A stretch of DNA of 64,000 nucleotides from assembly GCF_030269925.1 (NCBI RefSeq), contig NC_085124.1, positions 3,782,001 to 3,846,000 on the forward strand. Reading direction: 5' to 3'. Numbering within the stretch: position 1 is the stretch's first letter; every line of letters begins with the position of its first letter. Source of the DNA: Bombyx mori (taxonomy: Eukaryota; Arthropoda; Insecta; Lepidoptera; Bombycidae). The position numbers and the translations under genes are program-made. The notes below the pieces were generated by a model. It was not told the origin of the DNA. It worked only from the letters and a program-made list of their open reading frames with translations, and ran no database searches. Below, piece by piece: positions 11,069 through 21,254 of this stretch.

Positions 11069-11084
11069 CTACTGAATTCAGTAG
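11069..11084. repeat. Perfect 16-bp palindrome in subterminal region
   Basis: CTACTGAATTCAGTAG is its own reverse complement. It is the fourth CTGAATTCAG unit within the first 100 bp of the inverted-repeat element and could be a transposase-binding unit. Confidence 0.6.
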
Positions 11085-11563
11085 CAAGGATGGTTTCTGA
11101 CTGACTGAATCATTTAGAAACCTAATTAGGAACGCATTTAGGAAGGTGTAATCGTATTTAGTTACTGAATGGCTTCAGTCGGCCCATAGCTCTTCGTGCG
11201 TGAGGACGTTTTAGTTTGTTTTTTGCTTCCGAATAAAAAGTATTAATTTCGGTCGCCTTTATTTAATGTGCCAGACATTTATAAATAGCCCGACATGTTT
11301 CAGGGATAGTTTTTGTCATCAGGGGTTGGGATATTGAAGAACTAAATTTTAAATCTTGATACGAATTTCCTGTTGCAAGAAATCTTAATGTTACAACCAA
11401 TCTTTCTTTTGGACTTATACTATCGTAGAATTAGATGTATAATAGTTATATAATAGATATATAATAGACTATCGTAGGATAGTATCCTGATTTTGAATAA
11501 ACGGTGTCACAAGGTTTAATATTAGGTCAAACGAGATCGAATCCATTTATAGATCATTTCTGA

Positions 11564-11598
<35 letters not shown>

Positions 11599-11823
11599 AT
11601 TGAAAGTTTTCTGGTGGCCCGAAGGCCTTTCCAGTTTCACCAGGACAGGTGGGCGAGCAAAGGCTCAGCCAAGAGGGGTGGGATTTGCTAACAACTGCCC
11701 GAGCGCCTCCGAAGGAGACCTAACAACTCAAGAGCAATTGTTTCGCGAATGAATCTACTACCGGATCGGAATCGCGACCCGCTGAGAAGATCCGGCGAGA
11801 AACTCAGCGGGCTGATGCATGGG

Positions 11824-14706
11824 TTAGGTTGTACGTCGACCTCTTTGTCGAGTTCGACGAGTACGGTTACCGGGGTCCCTAAGCCTGCCCCTAGTATTAG
11901 AGCTGAAGGCATCTAATGCAAAGGTTATTGGATCTGATGGATCCGTAAGGACGTGTCTAGGGCGTCGACGGTGACTGGCTCCTGCATGATCAGGATTTGG
12001 GGAGTAGTCAGCGGCGGCAACGATAAGGCGATTATCATGACGCATAGCCTTATCGAAGTATCGTTCCGACGCTGACTTCATGTATTTCCGAATTGATTCG
12101 AGGCCCAGGTCGTCGTGTAGGTCAACGTTCCTCACGAACCACGGAGCCCCGACAGCTAACCTGCAAAATCGGGATTGTAGGGATTGGAGGGTGTCTATGT
12201 GTGTGCGGGCCGCGTGAGCGAACACCACACTCGCGTAAGTCATGACGGGCCTTATGCAAGTTTTGTAAAGTGTCACCTTGTTCCGAAGGGACATTTTACT
12301 CCGCTTACAGATCATGGGGTAGAGTCTACCGAGAATAAACGCGGCACGGTCACGGACTGATTTTATATGCGGGCGGAATGTCATCGATGCATCCAGGGTA
12401 ACGCCCAGGTACTTGACCTTCCTGGCCCAGGGTATGGATTGACTAAAGAGAGTAATCGGGGGTGTGAGATTCCTCCTCCTAATACGGGAGGAAATCCGTG
12501 TGGAGCTTCCCCTCTGAAATAGCACCGCAGTACTTTTCGCTGGGTTGATGTCTATGCGCCATTTTCGGAACCACTGTCCTAGGGCTAGGGCTGCGCTCTG
12601 AAGCTTCTTCGCGATTAGGGACTTGTTTCTACTGGAATAGTAAACAGTCGTGTCGTCGGCGAATAAAGCTAAATGGGTCGGCGGCGACCGGAGAATATCG
12701 TTAACGAATAAGCTAAATAGGAGGGGTGAAAGGACAGAGCCTTGCGGGACTCCAGCTGTGAGAGGTCGTGGGGAGGAGCGGGTTCCCTCGACTCGATATC
12801 GAAAAGAGCGGTTCGATAAGAAGTCCCGTATGATGAGCACGAGACTATCCGGCACGCCCATGTTGAATAGTTTGAAAATCAAACCATTGTGCCAGACTTT
12901 GTCGAACGCTTTTGCGACGTCGAAGAAGAGAGCTCCCGTGTATAACGGTTTTGGTCGATTAAGCCCCACAAGAATGTGCTCCGTGAGGCGGTGCACCTGT
13001 TGAACGCATGAGTGATTTGTACGGAATCCGAATTGTTCATCGATGAGAATGCCCTTGGATGAGACGAAGTCTCTGAGGCGTTTGTAGAGCAGACGCTCAT
13101 ACAGTTTGCCTAGAGACATGAGGAGGCTAATCGGGCGGTAGCTCGTCGGATGATTTTTTGGTTTACCGGGTTTATGTATGCCGATAACGTCCGCTTCTTT
13201 CCACACCGCGGGAAAGATACAGTTCGCCATAGCGGCATTGAAAATAGATGCCACCATCACGATGAGTTGGACGGGTAGAAGTTTAATAACGCGGTTGGAT
13301 ATACCGTCGGAACCGGGAGCCTTGCGAGGACGTAGGTCTTTGATCAAGTCTTTAACTTCTATCGGGGTGACGGGTGGTAACGCACCCGATGGTGGCAAGG
13401 AGGCTCTGCGTTCTACCTCACTGTCTACTAATTCTACATGAACAGGGTCCACGGATTGAGTGCTGGGCGTGCACTGGGTTTGCAATGAGTCGGCCAGCAG
13501 CTCTGCTTTTTCGTCATCATCGAACGCCGCGAGTCGGCCTGAGGGGCCTACGAGGGGGGGCATAGTTACTACCGTATCCGATTTGAGAGTACGAGCTAAG
13601 CGGTAGTAAGACCTTTGGGAGGGCGCGAGTCCTTCTAAGAAATCAGACCATCTGGCATCTCGGACTTCGGCGATGCGAGACTTTACGTCGCGTTGTAGGG
13701 CACGCATTCGAATACGATTTTCCGCGGTAGGATACCTGTCGTAGGCGCGTATCGAGGCGTTCTTAGCTCTAAGGAGTTCCCTAATATCGTCGGACAATTT
13801 GAAGCGGGGAAGGAAGTCCTCCGCTACAACTTGTTTCGATGACCTATCTAATGTCGAGGTGATGTGTGACGTTAAGATGTCTATGGCTTCAGCGGTATCC
13901 TGAGGAGACGGGATAGAGTCCGGGCTAAACGGGAGCGATGGTGGATCAGATTCAGCCAGGCTGATGCCCAGCGTGTGCCAATCCACCACAGTCCTCGTGA
14001 CGGGAACGGAATCGGTAGCGCGACCGAGCTTCATAACGACGGGACGGTGGTCTGAATCTAACTCTGAAACTACTTCGATCGAGTGTAAGCGCAGAGTTAC
14101 GTTTTTTAATAACGCTATGTCGAGTATATCCGGGCGATGCGCGATATTTAGCGGGTAGTGAGTCGGGGTTAGCGGAGCGACGATATCGAAGGCGAGATCA
14201 TCGACTAACGCGTCAAGCCGCCTGCCATTCGGGGTTGTGGTGTGTGAGTTCCACCTGATGTGTTTACAATTTAGGTCGCCCGCCAGAATGACAGAGCTCC
14301 CCATACCGAGCAGCGCCTCGATATCACTGCTTAGAACGATCTTATCCGGTGGAAGATAAACGGACGCGATAACGATCGGCGCGTGTCCCGTCAGTGAGAT
14401 TCGGCACACTGATGCTTCGATATTAGCGAGCGCGGGAGGATCGAGCGGGACGCAATGCAGGGCTCTTCTATAGTAAATGACGGTACCACCACCACGGGCA
14501 GAGAGCCTGTCGTTCCTGACCATGTTATAGTTCGCGATTTTAGGGTCACGGCGCGCGGGCTTAAGTAGGGTCTCCTGCACTAAAAAGATATCAATTTGAT
14601 GGTCACGCAAAAAGTCAGAAACCTGATCACGTTGATTTGCGAGACCGTAAGCGTTAAAAAATCCTATCGTTACGGATAGGGGCTTTATTCTACTTATATA
14701 CGCCAT
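11824..14706 (-). CDS. Jockey-clade LINE ORF2: AP endonuclease + reverse transcriptase
   Basis: A 960-residue protein for target-primed reverse transcription. The N-terminal APE-type endonuclease (about 1-225) shows NAYGL, QETLL, GDLNCKHIRW and the intact SDHRPV end motif. The RT (about 460-740) shows KAPGSDGISN, YRPISLLMSLGK, FFDVAKAFDKVW, GVPQGSVLSPLLF and the catalytic LFADD near residue 680. The C-terminal part is basic and ends without an RNase H domain, as expected for Jockey. All key residues are present and there are no internal stops, so the enzyme looks potentially active. Confidence 0.93.
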   Translation of the reverse strand: MAYISRIKPLSVTIGFFNAYGLANQRDQVSDFLRDHQIDIFLVQETLLKPARRDPKIANYNMVRNDRLSARGGGTVIYYRRALHCVPLDPPALANIEASVCRISLTGHAPIVIASVYLPPDKIVLSSDIEALLGMGSSVILAGDLNCKHIRWNSHTTTPNGRRLDALVDDLAFDIVAPLTPTHYPLNIAHRPDILDIALLKNVTLRLHSIEVVSELDSDHRPVVMKLGRATDSVPVTRTVVDWHTLGISLAESDPPSLPFSPDSIPSPQDTAEAIDILTSHITSTLDRSSKQVVAEDFLPRFKLSDDIRELLRAKNASIRAYDRYPTAENRIRMRALQRDVKSRIAEVRDARWSDFLEGLAPSQRSYYRLARTLKSDTVVTMPPLVGPSGRLAAFDDDEKAELLADSLQTQCTPSTQSVDPVHVELVDSEVERRASLPPSGALPPVTPIEVKDLIKDLRPRKAPGSDGISNRVIKLLPVQLIVMVASIFNAAMANCIFPAVWKEADVIGIHKPGKPKNHPTSYRPISLLMSLGKLYERLLYKRLRDFVSSKGILIDEQFGFRTNHSCVQQVHRLTEHILVGLNRPKPLYTGALFFDVAKAFDKVWHNGLIFKLFNMGVPDSLVLIIRDFLSNRSFRYRVEGTRSSPRPLTAGVPQGSVLSPLLFSLFVNDILRSPPTHLALFADDTTVYYSSRNKSLIAKKLQSAALALGQWFRKWRIDINPAKSTAVLFQRGSSTRISSRIRRRNLTPPITLFSQSIPWARKVKYLGVTLDASMTFRPHIKSVRDRAAFILGRLYPMICKRSKMSLRNKVTLYKTCIRPVMTYASVVFAHAARTHIDTLQSLQSRFCRLAVGAPWFVRNVDLHDDLGLESIRKYMKSASERYFDKAMRHDNRLIVAAADYSPNPDHAGASHRRRPRHVLTDPSDPITFALDAFSSNTRGRLRDPGNRTRRTRQRGRRTT

Positions 14707-14709
14707 TGA

Positions 14710-16371
14710 TTACCGGCGGAGTGAGGGGAGGACGTACGTATTTAATGACGCGTATACGTCGGCGTATTCCTGCACAACGGCGATAAAGTGTTGTGCAGTG
14801 GAGGCAGCGCGAATGGCGTCGCCCAAAGCGTTAACGCGCTCAAAGTTGATCGACTGAAAGAAGTCGATCGCTAAAGCGAGATTGTCGGACGCGGTCGGAG
14901 GGCAAGTCGCGGGAGAGGGACGAGTCGCGGGGGCGGGACGAATCGCGGAGGAGGGAGTTGTAGCCGTGTTCGTGTACGGCAGCGGTTTTGCCCAGGCCGA
15001 GACACTGGGCACCGCCGCCGGAACGAACGCTGGCTTAACCTGCGACGCAGAGGGTGCCGAGGCTTTGAGGTCTGGGCCGGAAGCTCGGAGGCGGTTTTGG
15101 CGGGCGACGCGGCGATTTATTTTAGGGGCTCGGGGGCAACCACGGTAATTCGCGGGGTGACCCTGTGTTCGACACAGGACGCAGCTAGGCGGTTCCGTCG
15201 CAGTTTTTTGGTCGCGAGCGCAGAGGGCCGTGGCGTGATCGCCCAAACACTTAACACATCGGGGGCGCGCGTGACAGTTACGGGAAGAGTGCCCGTACAA
15301 TTGACAGTTATGGCACTGGCTAGGAGTGCCTTTTTTATGGGGGGCTTCGATGGCGATACCGGAGAGCCTACAGACGGTCTGTGTGTTGAAGATTTTCTTA
15401 CCCTCAGGGGTAGGCTGGAGGGTGACTAGAACCATATTATATGGCTCCCTACCGCGACCGGTGTGCATACGGTGCACAGAATTCACTGGAAAGCCCTGTT
15501 CTAACAGATCGGCCTTGACGAGCTCTACATCTACCTCTTTAGGGATTCCGCGTATTACAACGCGGAGTTCGCGCTCCTCCTGGAGCGTATAAGTATGGAA
15601 ACTTATACGTTCCTTACGGAGGTAAGAAGAGAGGGCCCTATGGTCGTCGGGTGTTTGAACCTTAATTTGAATGCCGTTCGCGAGGTTACGGGCATTCGTG
15701 AAATTTATATTTTTGGCCTTAAGGGCCAGGCAAACTCGATCCCAAGCTGCCTTCTCCTGAAGGATAACCGGGGGAGGGGTCTGGGTTTTATTTTGTGCCA
15801 CCGGACGCGGCGACGGAGTGGCACGGGCTGGGGGCGCAACGGGAGTCTGAGGGCGGGGGCGCGACGCGTTCACGGCTTTGCTAATTTTAGCGGCCGCGGG
15901 AGCTCGAGACTCCGCGGCACGCTTCTTACCCTTTTGTACCAGGGTGAATCCATCCGTCGATGAGGCGGGGGCGAGGTCGACCTCCATGTCCGAGTCAGAG
16001 TCGGAGCACGAGGAGGCGGGTGCAGGCGACCTACGAGCAAGTGTAGGCGCGACGGAGGCCGCGGATGATCGCTCAGCTGAAACGATGGTCACGGCGGACG
16101 ACGCAGCAGCTTTTCTCGCCAGTATAGGCGACACGGGAGCGGCAGGCACGACAGAGGCTGCGGTGCTCAATGCAGAAGCTCTGCACGCAGGTACAGGCGA
16201 CGCAGGAGCAGCGAGCGCGGCGGAGTCCTCGAGAGGGCTCGCAGTGTGATTGGCCTTGAAGGCCAGAAACTCTGAGGCGAGCTGTGGGTGGCGAAGTCGG
16301 AGGAATTCCGCGAATACAGCGTCCATGATCGCTGAGTACCCAGGTGGGGCGGCCCCGGGTCTTGAAAACAC
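14710..16371 (-). CDS. Jockey-clade LINE ORF1 (Gag-like, zinc knuckles)
   Basis: A 553-residue nucleic-acid-binding ORF1 protein. The first half is low-complexity, Ala/Pro/Ser-rich with an acidic patch. The middle holds an RRM-like/PRE_C2HC-type region (VVIRGIPKEVDVELVKADLL). Three zinc knuckles follow at roughly residues 350-415: CHNCQLYGHSSRNC, CVKCLGDHATALC and a longer CVLCRTQGH...C. The tail is Pro/Ala-rich. In this clade ORF1 packages the element RNA and guides it to the nucleus. A second Met (MDAVFAEFLRL) 15 residues in is an alternative start. The stop is 3 nt before the ORF2 ATG, so ORF2 is probably translated by reinitiation. Confidence 0.9.
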   Translation of the reverse strand: MFSRPGAAPPGYSAIMDAVFAEFLRLRHPQLASEFLAFKANHTASPLEDSAALAAPASPVPACRASALSTAASVVPAAPVSPILARKAAASSAVTIVSAERSSAASVAPTLARRSPAPASSCSDSDSDMEVDLAPASSTDGFTLVQKGKKRAAESRAPAAAKISKAVNASRPRPQTPVAPPARATPSPRPVAQNKTQTPPPVILQEKAAWDRVCLALKAKNINFTNARNLANGIQIKVQTPDDHRALSSYLRKERISFHTYTLQEERELRVVIRGIPKEVDVELVKADLLEQGFPVNSVHRMHTGRGREPYNMVLVTLQPTPEGKKIFNTQTVCRLSGIAIEAPHKKGTPSQCHNCQLYGHSSRNCHARPRCVKCLGDHATALCARDQKTATEPPSCVLCRTQGHPANYRGCPRAPKINRRVARQNRLRASGPDLKASAPSASQVKPAFVPAAVPSVSAWAKPLPYTNTATTPSSAIRPAPATRPSPATCPPTASDNLALAIDFFQSINFERVNALGDAIRAASTAQHFIAVVQEYADVYASLNTYVLPSLRR

Positions 16372-16739
16372 TCGCCTTGCGGCGAGGCCCCAACTTCTCG
16401 GACCTGAGCGGTTCTATTGAACACAGGTGGCAATGCGGCGCGATTACTACAGGACAAAGAAAAAGCTCAACAAAACAGAAATTACAAAAAGAAACAAAAC
16501 AAATAAATACTTGCAGGAAAACACTTTGTCGGCAAATGTTCCACGAACACAAAAATAACTAAAACAAAACAAATAAAAGCTTCCAGGAAACACACTTGGT
16601 CGGCAGATGTATCACGAACACAGGCCGCGCGAACAATGGCCGGGCTAACAAAAGCCGGGCGAACAAAGACCGGGCGATCGAGTGGACAATGAGCACGTCC
16701 GCACGTGACGGGTGCCTCTATCGGAATGATTTCTGAAGT

Positions 16740-16921
16740 CTGCTGGTTCTAAATCACTCATAATGTTCATATTTGCTAACATTCCGCACAGCAATAAATA
16801 TTTCTTCACCGATATTCTTGTTTTTATTTATTTTTATTTTGAGAAATTGAAACAAAAAAAAACAAAAAAAAAATAAAAAAAAAATAAAAAAAAAAGTTGT
16901 TGTCTAGACAATACTGGGGCT
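16740..16921. other. Remnant interior of the inverted-repeat element
   Basis: AT-rich stretch between the two nested LINEs, including an A-rich run with spaced T's at 16854-16893. It presumably belongs to the host DNA element. No coding content. Confidence 0.4.
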
Positions 16922-16935
16922 ATCCTCTAACGCAC

Positions 16936-17663
16936 CCCTGGCCGTGGGGGTGGCGAAGCTGCTGCAACGGCCGCAACGCACCATCGCGGTCAGGGTCATC
17001 CGTGGTTATCGCACCATCTCCTTTGAGGCGGCGTGTGTACTGGCTGGGACGCCGCCTTGGGTTCTGGAAGCGGAGGCGCTCGCCGCTGACTATAGGTGGC
17101 GGGCTGAACTTCGTGCCCGGGGCGTGGCGCGTCCCAGCCCCAGTGTGGTCAGAGCACGGAGGGCCCAATCTCGGCGGTCCGTGCTGGAGTCATGGTCCAG
17201 ACGACTGGCTGATCCTTCGGCTGGTCGTAGGACCGTCGAGGCGATTCGCCCGGTCCTTGTGGATTGGGTGAATCGTGACAGAGGACGCCTCACTTTCCGG
17301 CTTACGCAGGTGCTCACTGGGCATGGTTGTTTCGGTGAGTTCCTGCACCGGATCACAGCCGAGCCGACGGCAGAGTGCCACCATTGTGGTTGCGACTTGG
17401 ACACGGCAGAGCATACGCTCGTCGCCTGCCCCGCATGGGAGGGGTGGCGCCGTGTCCTCGTCGCAAAAATAGGAACCGACTTGTCGTTGCCGAGTGTTGT
17501 GGCATCGATGCTCGGCGACGACGAGTCGTGGAAGGCGATGCTCGACTTCTGCGAGTGCACCATCTCGCAGAAGGAGGCGGCGGGGCGCGTGAGAGACGCA
17601 CAATCCCGCCGCCGTCGAGCGGGGGCCAGGGAGGCGGATCTCGCCCAAGCCCTGGCCCTCTAA
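16936..17663 (+). pseudogene. R1-clade ORF2 C-terminal fragment
   Basis: Encodes the ORF2 C-terminus after the [19 protein letters not shown], then the CCHC motif [18 protein letters not shown], then [20 protein letters not shown] and the stop. It has no RT or endonuclease domain and no start codon of its own, so it is a relic of a truncated insertion. Confidence 0.88.
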
Positions 17664-18141
17664 GTGTTTCGGGTCCCCCTCACATGTCGGTCTGGGGACC
17701 GGCGAGGGGGGCCTAAGAAGACGACGTGCAAGCTGCTCTGCACGCGTTTTACGCAAGAGCATCCGGGTGATGGAAGGCCGGCTATCCTCGACCCACGCTG
17801 GTTCTGGCCCAGCGGGGTATTCCGTAGGGTAACCCACTCTAACCGGCGCCATCTAGGCGGGCTTCGGACAGTCTGCCGACCGAGAGGGCTGGTGGTCGTG
17901 GCGCCGACGACCGCCAGTCCGGCGTCCCGAGGGGGAGGGTGATGGGAGAGATGTGCTCCGCACTAAACGCTTCACTTTCCCCCCTTTGCCTTGTCATGAG
18001 TTCTGTCTCATGCGAGGTTTGGACGTTGGTTGTTGAGCGACAGGAGGTTTTAGTCAGTTCGACTCTGACATACCCCGCCCAGTATCCCCAGAAAAGGGCG
18101 GAAGTCCGGCGATTTCCTCCTGACCAAAAAAAAAAAAAAAA
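16936..18141 (+). mobile_element. 5'-truncated R1-clade LINE
   Basis: Flanked by the 14-bp duplication ATCCTCTAACGCAC (16922-16935 and 18142-18155), with a poly(A) run just before the right copy. Only the last ~240 residues of ORF2 and the 3'UTR remain. It is nearly identical to the copy at 46126-47690 and clearly diverged from the full-length element at 20456-27274, so it represents a sister subfamily. It is nested in the inverted-repeat element. Confidence 0.9.
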
Positions 18142-18279
18142 ATCCTCTAACGCACGCGACACGTCTTACTTCGTCGCGTTTAAGCTGACAACTGATTCAG
18201 TAACTGAATTTAGAACAGTGTAATCAGAAGCTTCTAAATTTGCTTCTGAATTCAGACGACTAAATTCAGCCAAATGTAA

Positions 18280-19242
18280 GTAATAATAATAAGTGACCAT
18301 TACGAAACCTTATGAGTGGGTGCATTTATTAAAACTATTTGGGAGCGCGCGTATTGATGTAAAAAACTTATGCCAAAATTCCATCAAATATTCAATAGGA
18401 TTTCCATTCAAGTTATTTTTAAATTTTGATTTTAAACGGAACGGGAATTCATAAAAGATGAAGAAACGAAAGGAATCCCAAATATTTAATTTAAAACACT
18501 AGAGATCATCGTAATTTCCCAACTAATTACGAAGCAATTATTTGAAGTTCTTCTGTTGTACGACGACGGGTGTCCAATGCAGTACATGGCTTTATATGAC
18601 TATGGTCAGAAAACAGAAGTAGACGAACAAAAATAAACACAAAATGACATAAAAACCTGCATCATGATTTCGATTCGCAACGCAAAAACATAAACTATTA
18701 GGTACAAAGTATTCCGTAATGACCGACAATTCATGAATCAGTTCCTAAGCCCGTCATTACCGACTAGGTCGCATGACAGCCGAAGCTAAAAAGAAATCGT
18801 TCTTTAGAACATTATAAATTCAACTCATGAAATTTGTATCGGCATCACTCCTTTAGTTTCGTGTCAGGAACGTATCAATTTAGAAACTATAAGTTAAGAA
18901 TATTATAGGATTGAACGCCTCGTACCGTCATTAGACTGTTTGTTTTATAATAAAAATATTGTAGGCTGTTTATGTTTATTATTTCTCATTCATTTTTGTT
19001 TATTCAATTTTAATTTTGATTCTCCGTCAATGTTTACAAAAAATAAACGGAATGGAAATAATTTCAGAAGCAGTAGGTATGCATGCTTATTGTATAGTAA
19101 AGAAATTTTGACGTATGTACATAGGTACTTGCCTAATTTTTCCAATTGCTTCACAGACATTTGGATCGCTCGATAATTGAAAATGGAAATAATACAAAAT
19201 AATTTTTTCTCCTACCTACGCCGAAAGTTCAGTTTTCTCCCG
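18280..19242. other. Non-coding spacer
   Basis: AT-rich sequence to the right of the inverted-repeat element. I see no exon, RNA gene or recognised repeat. Confidence 0.5.
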
Positions 19243-19480
19243 CTGTACAGGGAAGAAAGTCTAACTTTTCCTCCAGCTGTACAGGGAAGAAAGTCTAACT
19301 TTTCCTCCAGCTGTACAGGGAAGAAAGTCTAACTTTTCCTCCAGCTGTACAGGGAAGAAAGTCTAACTTTTCCTCCCGCTGTACAGGGAAGAAAGTCTAA
19401 CTTTTCCTCCCGCTGTACAGGGAAGAAAGTCTAACTTTTCCTCCCGCTGTACAGGGAAGAAAGTCTAACTTTTCCTCCCT
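19243..19480. repeat. 34-bp minisatellite, 7 copies
   Basis: Seven tandem units start at 19243, 19277, 19311, 19345, 19379, 19413 and 19447. Each begins CTGTACAGGGAAGAAAGTCT and ends in a pyrimidine-rich TTTTCCTCC. Units 1-3 end CCAG, units 4-6 end CCCG and the last ends CCCT. CTGTACAG is palindromic. Copies are otherwise essentially identical. Confidence 0.95.
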
Positions 19481-20444
19481 GGGTATTGACAAGTGCTTAT
19501 GCGCGTTAGTGTTTACGTCTGCTCTCACGCACCTAAAATTCTCCGCAATTCTTGTGCTCGGGTAATTTGCAATATCGTGTTTAGTGTAAAAGTGAAATAA
19601 ACAAAAGGCAATAAAATTTAATAGTGAAGTATTAAACAAAAATGAGTCATTCATCAGTTCATCAGACAGTTCTTATTCAATTAGTAGTAGTTTATTTAAA
19701 AATTAAAAAACAGTTAAATTGGAATTTTAAGAGTCAGGGCTTCGCCCCTGGACCCCGGCTCGGTAATCCACGAACTTTCGGCCTGGTAGGAGAAAAAATA
19801 GTATGTGCACCAAGAGAGAAAAGTAGGACATTTCCTCCCGCGTGTAAAATTGCCACCTGAGCCGAAGGCGTAATGTACTATTTTCTTATTATGAAAATCA
19901 TCTAAGTAAAAAAAATGGTCTCGATAAATATACTTATTGACATTTTTATTCGAAAGTCAATGGGGTGGACCGCTATTATTTGGTACGGTAAGTAAAGAAT
20001 TTGTATCATACACAAAATAATCGGTTTTTTTTTTCATCAAACATGAGATTCATGTAATGCTTATAATTTAAGTACAAAATTAAATTTGAATGTTTTTTGT
20101 TCAAAATTAAAGTCCCTTTAAACTAGTTGAAGGCTTACATATGTACAACAATTAACATCTACTTCGAAAACCAGATTAAGCTGAACGAATTTAGATAAAG
20201 GTTACAAATAGCAGGAGCTATCAGATCTAGCTTATTGTCTTTTATTACTAATGATTATTTTCATAAATTATTTTGCTCGTAAGGTCAACCAAAACAATGT
20301 GTTTACATTATTAACTTACAAAAACAATATATCTTATTATAATACAATGACTCAAATGTCCCGCACCTATAACGAAATGGCAAAGTCGTCAACTGAGTTG
20401 GATATTTTTACATGCAGGTTAGTGACGTTTATAAAAATGTTCTA
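19481..20444. other. Unrecognised region with a short ORF
   Basis: After the minisatellite a 72-codon frame begins at 19642 (MSHSSVHQTVLIQLVVVYLK). It runs over a GC-rich hairpin-like 'cagggcttcgcccctgg' and 'tttcctcccgcgtgtaaaat', which echoes the minisatellite unit. I do not recognise the product. It could be the edge of an unclassified mobile element. The remainder (19870-20440) is AT-rich with nothing visible. Confidence 0.3.
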
Positions 20445-20607
20445 GGGCATCCTCCCCCCACCGAACGTGGTCTCGCCTTGTCGCGGCGGTGGGGCTTAAG
20501 CGTGCACCCCGATACCGTGGAGCAGCGTTGTCTGCACAGGGGTGCCGTGAACAAAGAAGACTGCACACCGTGTTCCCGTTTCCCACCTTTGCTGGACAAA
20601 GTGTGTG

Positions 20608-21218
20608 TGAAGCGGGAGAGGGCTCCCTTCTGGAGCCCTCTTGGATGCTAGGCCATGTCCCCGGCAGCTCTTTGGCTGCTAAAGGGGAAGGCCCTCCAGA
20701 GGAGGGTACCGGTACGCCGGCGTGGCCACACCGTGGTCGGACGTGTGGGTCTGTCAGTAATGGTAGACCCCACGTGGATGAGAAGTGAACCGGAGGGCAC
20801 TCCCTTCCGGTCGCTGGTTGCCATGTCCCCGGCTGCCTCTTGGCGGCTACAGGGGAAGGCCCCCCAAAGGGGGGTACCGGTTTACCGGCGTGGCTTCGAA
20901 GAAGCACACCGCAATCCCTACCGAGTAGGGGACGGGGGCTGCTGCCTAGCAGGGGCCGTGAGGATGCGAACCTCTATAAAAAATGCCCCAATCCCAAGTT
21001 TTTGACACCTGACGATGGGATGAATGGCTGGAGGGAGTCTAGTCCCAAGGGTTGTCCCATACCGTAATCCCCACTTGGTGGGGGGCGGGGGCCGCTGCCT
21101 AGTAGGGGCCGCGAGGATGCAAACCTCTATAAAAAATGCCCTAATCCTAAGCCTGTGACGTGCCCGGTGATGGGATGAGTGGCTGGAGGGTGTCCAGTCG
21201 TGAGGGCCGTCCCAGGGG
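20608..21218 (+). repeat. Duplicated modules in the R1-clade 5'UTR
   Basis: Module A occurs twice (about 20608-20725 and 20786-20898), marked by 'gccatgtccccggc' and 'ggggaaggcc..cc' and 'ggtaccggt'. Module B occurs twice (about 20910-21060 and 21062-21215), marked by 'aacctctataaaaaatgccc' and 'gatgggatgaatggctggag'. Both B copies contain TATAAAAAATG. Tandem 5' modules can act as promoter monomers in other LINEs; here that role is inferred. Confidence 0.7.
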
Positions 21219-21254
21219 ACCGACCCCTGGTTAAATAACAAAGGAACGAAATGA

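Larger units (their letters stand above)
11566..16728 (-). mobile_element. Full-length Jockey-clade LINE, two intact ORFs
   Basis: Non-LTR retrotransposon of about 5.2 kb. The 11-bp target duplication ATTTCTGAAGT is present at 11556-11566 and 16729-16739. The poly(A) tail appears as T's at 11565-11595. ORF1 and ORF2 are both open and almost contiguous. The 5'UTR (about 16372-16728) and the 3'UTR (11596-11823) are present. Fragments of related 3' ends occur at 48303, 48796, 53505, 58319 and 60205. A full-length, open copy with an exact target duplication suggests recent insertion. It may belong to the silkworm BMC1 or a similar family, but I could not check. Confidence 0.9.
10990..18279. mobile_element. 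Inverted-repeat DNA element carrying two nested LINEs
   Basis: The left end reads TTACACTTGGCTGAATTCAG and the right end, on the minus strand, TTACATTTGGCTGAATTTAG. The match continues for over 35 bp with a few mismatches. Subterminal DNA on both sides is studded with CTGAATTCAG-like palindromes. Between the ends lie a full-length Jockey-clade LINE and a truncated R1-clade LINE, each with its own target duplication, so the element was about 1 kb before these insertions. No transposase remains. The superfamily is unclear; TA could be the target duplication. Confidence 0.6.

Noticed and set aside
19243..19480. CRISPR-like array
   Set aside because: Units are contiguous with no unique spacers, and the context is eukaryotic; it is a minisatellite.
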